Of a stretch of 64,000 nt of DNA, positions 57,349 through 64,000 are shown in pieces; the stretch's first letter is position 1; each line of letters starts with the position of its first letter. Under the pieces are notes generated by a model. The model worked only from the letters and a program-made list of their open reading frames with translations, ran no database searches and was not told the origin of the DNA. The stretch covers positions 7,688,001 to 7,752,000 of the forward strand of contig JAMKCF010000020.1 in NCBI GenBank assembly GCA_023634235.1, read 5' to 3'. The stretch is from Pisaster brevispinus. Lineage: Eukaryota > Echinodermata > Asteroidea > Forcipulatida > Asteriidae. The position numbers and the translations under genes are program-made.

Positions 57349-57792
57349 TTAAAGGTAGGGTCATAGATTGGTTTTTGCCAACATAATGCTGATTTATAGG
57401 CAAAATTATAAAGAACGATACAGTAAAAGTCATTTGTGAAAGTTTCAGCTGAATACAGTGTCTACTTGCTGAGAAAACAGCACAAATCTGTTTTTTTCAC
57501 AAGAACGTAGAATCCTTCCGCATGGAGCGAGGCGACAGTGGGTACACCAACCGCATTTGTGTCCGCAGCATTTACAAATGGACACCAACCCTCAGAAATC
57601 TGAAAACCGATACATGCATGAGTCGTTTCTTAGATTCAAATGTTTTGGGGTGAAAAATTATCCAAACCATATTACCTCTAAGGGAATCATTTCTAAAAAA
57701 ATAGTTTATACTGTCAACAGCTGCAGTTCTATAACAAGTTTTTATGGTCCTTAATTTTGTTGAGTCTTTGCCAATCTATGACGCTACCTTTC
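57349..57792. repeat. MITE family A (AAAGGTAGGGTCATAG), full copy
   Basis: Reference copy of the most frequent MITE here, about 440 bp. It starts TTAAAGGTAGGGTCATAG and ends with the inverse CTATGACGCTACCTTT. Inward the arms keep complementary blocks (GACACTGTATTCAGCTGAA-type sequence near 57450 and the ACAG/CTGCAGTTC zone near 57720). It has no ORF and its target duplication is not clear. Confidence 0.7.
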
Positions 57793-57854
57793 AGAAAAAC
57801 ATAAAGAAAACTGGGCATCTGTGGAGGCCCCTGTTGAGATCAGGGACACTCAGT

Positions 57855-58147
57855 ACTATTATTATTATTATTATGTATTTCTGGTAATGATATCACTGTA
57901 GCTCTCAAGTCTGAGGAAACCTGTAAACAAGGGTGCTTGCTATATGAGCAGTGGGGTTAACCCCTATTCTTCCACGATAAGTGTTCTGGGTTCTTTTACG
58001 TGCACTACCAATCTTAGTACAGGGGACCTATCCGAAGGACAAAGCAATTGTGGTAAAGTATCTTGCTCAAGTGCCATGACCCACACTCTGCTGATCAGAA
58101 ACACCAGAGCTTGAGTCCAGTGTTCTTAACTGCTCGGCCAGGACACT
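57855..58147 (-). mobile_element. tRNA-Leu-derived SINE, family 3, with (ATT)n tail
   Basis: On the minus strand: GTCCTGGCCGAGCAGTTAAG, GACTCAAGCTCTGG, then TTGAGCAAGATACTTTACC, CTTCGGATAGGTCCCC, GTGCACGTAAAAGAACCCAG, and an ATAAT-repeat tail (57856-57874). Confidence 0.75.
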
Positions 58148-58289
58148 CCAGGAGTTGAAAAGTAAACTATTCAGTTTCTTGATGATAGAGGTATCAAGGT
58201 GGTTGTAACATAATATTTGCCCGGGAGGAGTATGTAACGAAAGCTTCCGGAGAAAGGGCACAAGCAATTAATGTGCAAAATTCAGTTTC

Positions 58290-58435
58290 AATCAAACAGA
58301 GCGTGAAAGTTTGATTGGTTTTCTGCCAATCATAAGTCATTATTGGAAGGTTAAATTCTGTATGGGGGTAATAACATAAAAGTAATTGTGATGCCATATT
58401 ATTTTGTCAGGAACCATTTTATTGATTACGACCTT
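58290..58435 (+). repeat. Interspersed repeat H, copy 2
   Basis: CATAAGTCATTATTGGAAGG, AAATTCTGTATGGG and TTTTGTCAGGAACCATTTTA match the copy at 45570-45775. Confidence 0.5.
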
Positions 58436-58587
58436 ATATAACTTTTAAAAAAATGTATTTTGAATGCATGGAAGACAGGCATAATCCAGGCACAGGAACG
58501 ATTTGTGACACCCTCTTTCATAGTTTTTTCAGCTGTGAGAAAAACTTGCCATATTCTTTGCTCTTAAAGTTTGTTTCATACTTTGGT

Positions 58588-58948
58588 AATACGGTATAAG
58601 TTTGGTAATTACTCTTAAAATTAATGGCAATAAAAACTTACTTGATGAGAAGTACGCAGCTTTTGAAAGCATAAAGTATTTTGAGAAACATTTCACTTCA
58701 AAGTGATATGGTTATGGAAAAATATATCAGTCTTTATCCAAATAAATTTGGTCTGAGAAACGTTTCTCAGATTATTGGATTATTCTTCCTCCGTGGCAAA
58801 ACCACTTTAGATATTCAGTGATATCTGAAAAATGCTACCACTTTTCGAAATGAAATTTTCACAGGATAGTTTTATTGCATAGTCTACATTTATACACAGG
58901 ATTAAAATAATCGAGCGGTTCCAAAAACCAAAGGTATACTTGGCCTTG
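58588..58948. repeat. Palindromic MITE, family D, second full copy
   Basis: Same family and orientation as the repeat at 26051-26434: AATGGCAATAAAAACTTACTTG, central GAGAAACGTTTCTC palindrome, then GTGATATCTGAAAAATG and TTTTCACAGG. Confidence 0.65.
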
Positions 58949-59305
58949 ATAGTTATGGCGAATTGATACACTTATCTGAAAAGTAAATGTTGTTGCATCT
59001 CTTTAATGTGTCTCTTTAATGTGTCTCCAGAGCAAAACATCACCATCTGATGTTCTGACAGAAATGTTTTCATGCGTACAATTCACCATTCTTTCACCTG
59101 TCTCCCCAGTAAAAGACCCTTGTGTGGCAGCCACTGCCCCAAACCCATTAGTCTATGTAAACATTCTGCAGTAGATGTCTGAATGTGCATCTCATTCTTC
59201 AAGTTTCGTTGTTTGGAACTTTGGATTTTGGTCACAAGATCTTTACTCCATTGGGAAATCCTCCCCAAACAGACTTTGAAATGGTCAGTCAGGCATTTTC
59301 TTATT

Positions 59306-60106
59306 GGGGGTTTCGGCCATCCGCCGAAACCACCTTTGTTTTCGTCAAGATTTTTATTTTATTTCACTATTATTGTTATACTTCTTTCCGAAAAATTCTC
59401 ATAGCATTTACACGTAATATTTGTTAGCGTTTGATCTCAGGAACTACAGTCTTAAAAGACACAAACAATACATCAAATGAAAGCCTGTGCTCTAACTTAG
59501 GGTTTTTAATCATCTGTTGACGATATTAACGATTTAAAAACACGTATCGTCAACCCAGCAATTCACGCTGTACATCGCATACGGTCTGCACTCCACACAG
59601 CCATTACTTCCCACGCTAGGCATCGTTAACACGCTGCATACGGCCATACCCACACAGAGCCCATTGTCCACTTGCATGGCATCGTTCGACCTTTGTACCT
59701 TTCATTTTGGTTCGCTACTTCGCTTCTACAGTTAATGGTGAACCTGTATAGCGCCCTCTTGCTTGTGGAGAGTCCTCGAACTATTAAATACGTAAGCGTT
59801 TTGGGATATTAGTAGTGGTTTGTTCTCGCGCAATTTCATGGCATTCTCCCACCACAATTTATTTCAAGGTCTGTGGGGTATAGCTTATTAAGAACTTTAG
59901 CATTGGCATGGTAGTTTATTATTGACAATTTATTATTTAAAACTTTATATCGTCTGAACCATAACGTAAAAGAGTTATAATTTTTGTACCGTCTTGTAGC
60001 TTATAACAAAGTTCGTAAGAAAAAACGTGTTTTCATCATCGTGATGTCATCAGGTGTCAAATTAATTATTACATTAATTCAACATTGACAACAAAGCCGA
60101 AACCCC
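59306..60106. repeat. Possible DNA-transposon relic with GGGGTTTCGGC ends
   Basis: GGGGGTTTCGGC at 59306 and GCCGAAACCCC at 60096 are inverted; a local hairpin GGTTTCGGC-catcc-GCCGAAACC (59309-59331) shares the end sequence. The interior has a CpG-richer zone (59560-59760). No ORF of note. Confidence 0.4.
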
Positions 60107-60773
60107 AGTGTTTGTTTGTTACAAACTCATTTCTAGTTTTTTTCTTGTGTTGTAAAAGTAGACTTAATATTGGTATAACCATGGATTTTTTTGTTCATCA
60201 AGAGCACATAAATACAGTAACCAGTTGGATTTGTGGTTTGTTAATTGAATTCAAGAATCTAGAAGAGTGTACAATACTATGAAACTTCAACCATTGCATC
60301 TGTAAAATATACATATAAAAATACCACACACAGATCCTTTTGATTTCTGGACCACTCATCACATGTCATCCATTATTTTGCCATGCATATAACCGCTGCG
60401 ACACTCCAAAATTTAATAGAGGAATCCTATATGGATAATTATAGGACACTTGGGATGCGTAACCGAATCATTTCCTCAATAATCATGTCCCGCCGTTTTT
60501 CCAAATGGGGTGAGGTTGTGTCACGGCGCACAGGGCTGGTGCTACATGGAGTCATTGTTTAGAAGTTTTTGGGGGTTTTTTATATTCAGAGATTTTGTGT
60601 ATATTTTTTGTTTATTTAAAAAAAAAAATCAAATGACAAGTATCTAAGTGTGATTTGTATGAAACAAATATTGAATACATTTCATTCATGCATTGTCACT
60701 GAATATAATCACTGGGGGAAATCTGGCTTTTCCCATTTCACTCAATCCAGATTTCACCTCATGATTATATTTT

Positions 60774-61048
60774 GTATGCTTACCAGAATAAGTTTACCAG
60801 CCAAAGTAGACTGTACATGTTACATAGTACTTTGGATGGTAACCTTATTATGGTAAGCAAAATTTGTTTGTGCTTAGCTACCTTTAGTGCTTAAGCAGCT
60901 CTGTAAAACTTGGCCCTGGTTTTAATTCAATAAACGTAAACACTTTTTGTGCACTATATCTTGGCACTGGCCAAAAGACAGATTTTTGATTAGCAGAAAA
61001 GTGCTAAGCATAATTGTCTGCTTCAGCTTCTCTATGAAATTTGACCCA
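60774..61048. repeat. MITE family B, one near-full and one partial copy
   Basis: 60774-60916 ends GCAGCTCTGTAAAACTTGGCCC and contains TTACCAGAATAAGTTTACC. 60966-61048 ends CTCTATGAAATTTGACCC. Confidence 0.6.
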
Positions 61049-62190
61049 GGATTCTTGTTGAGTAAGGACACGTTTACAAACGCTTGTACAGAAAGCTTTC
61101 CAGGTCAGAACTCTATTCTCGTGTGTAAGCATTGAGTGAGTAATAAGTCCATGATGTGAAATAACTTTCCGGGGGTTTACCCCATCTCCCTCCTCCCCTA
61201 CATTTTAAGGGATGAAATTCTAGCTATATCGAATCATGGATCCCCCTACTTCATATATCCCATCGATTCTCTGAGGAATTCTCGCTTACTTTGTCCAAGG
61301 AAAACTGACAGGCAACCACTTGCATTTTTTGGCGGGTTGCTACTCATTTTTCCTAGATACAGGTGTTTTTCAACCCTTTACGTAAACACAGGGCTTCACT
61401 GCTAACATATTAGGTATGACATCGATTAGGTAAATGACATCTCAGGTTTATATGGTGGAGATTCAGTGCCACCCCCGCAGGCCACAATGCCATCACAGAG
61501 TATACTGTCACCCAGCGATTTCTTCTTTTCTTTTTACTGGTTCTCTCAAGCTCTCCTTCTTCGCCTATCTCTTTCTCGTCTAACGAAGTTAAAGTCTTCT
61601 TGTTTTTTCCCTATGGCCGATTGCATCTCTAGCATGCGTGATTGAGTTGCTAGTCGCCCCCAGGGTTCAGTGCCATGGAGTGATCGACTCAGGTACAATG
61701 AACCATATAACCTCCTTATCCCAAGCTACTTCGTTTTCAGCTTTCCGCTTTTCGATTTTTTTTCTTCTTCTTTCTTCTGTTTTGTAGTCGACGCTTTCCC
61801 TTAAGAACAAATTTTCCCTGGGTACCTACCTCATTTCCCCCAATGAAATGCAGTGATCAAAATAGGTAGATATGGCATTTTTATCTTTTGTCTTAAGTGC
61901 CGGTGAGTAATTGTCCACATTTACACCTGGAAGGAAACCAAACCATCAATTAAAGAATATCGAAACCTAATAATTAAAACGAAATGCGTTATCAAATACA
62001 TATGTTTAAAGGTGTATTATTATATCACAGCATTGGTTAACCTTTAAAAAAAGGATTTGCATTTCAGAAAAATAGTTTACATTCTGTTTATGTAGTACAT
62101 AGGCTTGTTTCGAGGCAAACTGAGGCTAAACTGTCTGATTTGTTCTCAACTTTTAAAGGTTTTGGGATATTTTCAATGGAAAGATATTTA
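61049..62190. other. Unassigned intronic DNA
   Basis: Pyrimidine-rich stretches (61510-61600, 61740-61790); no exon with an S3 or S4 signature. Confidence 0.5.
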
Positions 62191-62278
62191 CGGGTGGTTA
62201 ATGCATACAGTGCTAGCCTCTCACCAATGTGATCTTGGTTCGATACCTGGCTAACGCCATAGGTGAGTAGAGTTGTGC
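62191..62278 (+). repeat. tRNA-like SINE head fragment, family 5
   Basis: GTGCTAGCCTCTCACCAATG, box B-like TTGGTTCGATACC, then CGCCATAGGTGAGTAGAGTT. Only the head and the start of the body remain. Confidence 0.5.
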
Positions 62279-62487
62279 AGAATAAAGCAAAATAGATGGT
62301 GGACAATAATTTGAAGTGTGAATGATTGTTTTTTAAGGGTGTTCAAAACATTGATAAAATTGAAAAAGTAAACGTTCTCAGATAAACATGTAACTTACAT
62401 GGTATAAAGACAGTGATGACTGAAAACTTCCTTAAAATAATGTTGCCTGAATGCTATAGTTTTTGAGAAATGAGTACAATAATAAAT

Positions 62488-62650
62488 TTTGAGTCCCAAA
62501 ATCCAATGTTTGAAACAGTGATTGGGTTTTGTCACTATTTTCTTGTGACTCCGATGACCAATTGAGCTTAAAATTTATAAGTTTGTTTTATTTCTTGTGG
62601 GTAAAGTGTGGATACTGGTCTTTAACAATTACCAATACTGGTCACATGCT
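62488..62650. repeat. Interspersed repeat G fragment
   Basis: GTCACTATTTTCTTGTGACT, CGATGACCAATTGAGCTTAA and ATACTGGTCTTTAACAATTA, related to 7625-7805; it ends where a family A MITE begins. Confidence 0.5.
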
Positions 62651-63264
62651 AAAGGTAGAGCCATCGTTTGGTAAATGACAAAGAAGAAAAAAAGTGCGTA
62701 TCATTTCTATCCGAAAGCCCACTTAGCTACTTAGTATAAAGATGGCAATAGTGAGCATCTTGCAAAATTATTTTGTCTGAAATGCCCCCATTGATTAGAA
62801 ATCAATAAAAACATTTGATTCTGAGAAATGATTTATGCATGAATCATTTCTGGGAATTGGTGTCCTTTCGCGAATGCTGTGACCAGAGATGTGGTTGGTA
62901 CCCACTGTTGCTCACTATTAAAGGGTGGATAGATTTGATGTTTTTGTGAAAATCCTTTGACATTTTTTTGCTGTTTTCTCAGCAAGTAGACATTGTATTC
63001 TGCAAAAACAATCACAGATTACTTTTATTGCAGGCTTGGAATTACACGGAAGACATGGCCTCCATTGCCCTGGTCTTGGCCTTGATGCCCCTTCAAAAGT
63101 TTCCCATAGACTTTAAGGTTTTCTAATGGAAATGCCCTGTGCAAAACGCAAATGGCCTTACCCTCTCAGTTGTGAAATTTCAGGCCTGTATTGTTTTTTT
63201 TATTATAAATTTGCCTGTATATAAGCATTATGCTGACAAAAACCAAACAATGTCCACACCTTTA
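62649..63264. repeat. MITE family A, copy split by a nested insertion
   Basis: It runs from CTAAAGGTAGAGCCATCG to CAATGTCCACACCTTTA. The family blocks AAATGCCCCCATTGATTAG and GTTTTCTCAGCAAGTAGACA are present. A 158-bp hAT-like element sits at 63031-63188. Confidence 0.65.
63031..63188. mobile_element. Small hAT-like element nested in a MITE, TATTG duplication
   Basis: The 158-bp element has ends CAGGCTTGGAATT and AATTTCAGGCCTG, flanked by TATTG at 63026-63030 and 63189-63193. It interrupts an AAAGGTAGGGTC-family MITE (62649-63264) at a point where other copies read straight through ACTTTTATTGCATC. Ends and duplication length resemble the element at 39216-39622. Confidence 0.72.
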
Positions 63265-63742
63265 ATAACCTATGTATAATATTCTGATGTAATGATGACT
63301 GTAGGATTTATTCCCCTCTGGTGGTGTGATTACTTCTGTGTGTCACTAAACCTATAAGTCTCCAAAGTGAGTCATGAATATTGAGTAATTTTGAGTTCAC
63401 AAAGGCAAACCACTTTCTTTATCTCTTCTTTTGTTGATTTGTTTTCAACTTGTTGAAATAGTCAATCTCATTTCATTTGTTGATTTGAAAGGTAATGCCT
63501 GGCAAAACAAATTATAGGGCCGCTCGAGAAGCTGAATTTGAATTTGTATAAATTTTGGTTTTATATGTTATAGCAACTGTTACTGTCTCTCGCTGTTGCC
63601 TCTGATGCTGGAGAGCTGAATTTCAAAAGACTCCAAAGTAAAATCCAATAGATGGGACTATTTATTGATTTGTTTGGTTTTTAACACAATCAAAAAAAAT
63701 TCTGCGAAATGCTGAGTTGCATTTGAACACTGTGTCCAACCA

Positions 63743-63890
63743 GGGTCCAATTTTATAGATCTGCTTATGCACAACAAAATTATGCTAACCAAAAAAGGTT
63801 ACCAGCTAAAAAACCATCGTACATGTAGCATCTGTGATTGGTATTCTGTTTATTGTTGCTTACAAATTTAAAAGATTTCTGCTTAACAGG
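63743..63890. repeat. MITE family B copy
   Basis: It starts GGGTCCAATTTTATAGATC; ACAACAAAATTATGCTAACC and GGTTACCAGCTAAAAAACC follow. The right end is worn. Confidence 0.6.
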
Positions 63891-64000
63891 GTATGCTTTT
63901 GGTAATTGTCAAAAGACCAGTATCCTTACTTGATGTATCTCAACATATGCATACAATAACAACCCTGTGACAATTTGAGCTCAATTGGTCATCGAAGTTG
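63890..64000. repeat. Interspersed repeat G, inverse half, cut by the window end
   Basis: TGGTAATTGTCAAAAGACCAG to TTGGTCATCGAAGTTG is the reverse complement of the block at 62538-62632. The family is probably palindromic. Confidence 0.5.

Larger units (their letters stand above)
55286..64000 (+). other. Downstream intron of the KCNQ gene (3' end not in window)
   Basis: It begins with GTGAGT directly after the S2 exon, phase 1. No S3-S4 exon with the arginine-rich S4 pattern was found before position 64000, so the intron is at least 8.7 kb. It contains a Harbinger-type element and many MITE and SINE copies. Confidence 0.8.

Noticed and set aside
55286..64000. KCNQ S3-S4 exon
   Set aside because: No arginine-spaced S4 sequence with splice borders seen.
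1..64000. CRISPR array, operon or phage-type system
   Set aside because: Introns, SINEs, MITEs and the channel exons show animal nuclear DNA; no regularly spaced direct repeats with unique spacers.

Overview
The window is animal nuclear DNA and reads as the inside of one gene. On the + strand two short exons encode the start of the voltage sensor of a KCNQ (Kv7) potassium channel, most like KCNQ1. Exon A (35471-35597) covers S1 and the S1-S2 loop; exon B (55159-55285) covers S2 and the S2-S3 linker. Both have good AG/GT borders, keep phase with each other, and match the exon 2 and exon 3 cut points of vertebrate KCNQ1 as I know that gene. Everything else is intron: at least 35.5 kb before exon A, 19.56 kb between the exons and at least 8.7 kb after exon B. 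I found no other host coding exon, rRNA gene, CRISPR array or bacterial-type gene.

The intronic DNA is AT-rich and packed with interspersed repeats. Their style (palindromic MITEs ending in GGGCCCAATTTCATAGAGC or AAAGGTAGGGTCATAG, tRNA-headed SINEs with (ATT)n tails, Penelope-like elements) suggests a marine invertebrate deuterostome. From memory of such repeats I think an echinoderm, probably a sea star, but this is inference.

Layout. 1-140: end of a Penelope-like element with a hammerhead-like motif. 140-14 kb: SINEs, a 719-bp Harbinger-type MITE (4164-4882), a 360-bp palindromic MITE and a 3-unit tandem repeat (10.8-11.1 kb). 14-20 kb: GC-richer elements with a 183-bp tandem duplication and a 31-bp-arm hairpin. 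20-35 kb: MITE halves, three kinds of SINE, a CpG-richer unassigned stretch (27.3-27.6 kb) and a long-terminal-repeat palindrome (34.6-35.4 kb). 35.5 kb: exon A, followed 42 bp later by a chain of MITEs. 36.8-40.2 kb: two tandem duplications, one split by a transposon insertion with an identifiable empty site. 41.8-48.3 kb: SINEs and a cluster of GGGCCC MITEs. 52.5-53.9 kb: a truncated Penelope-like element with an intact GIY-YIG endonuclease ORF between two terminal repeats. 55.16 kb: exon B, followed by an 860-bp Harbinger-type element carrying a Myb/SANT-like ORF. 56.5-64 kb: MITEs and SINEs, one MITE holding a nested 158-bp insertion.

The host gene and the mobile elements show no functional link beyond co-residence. 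The points most worth a second look are three hammerhead-ribozyme-like motifs with a compensated base-pair change, a 12-residue longer S1-S2 loop than in vertebrate KCNQ1, and a Leu at the usual charge-transfer Phe of S2.
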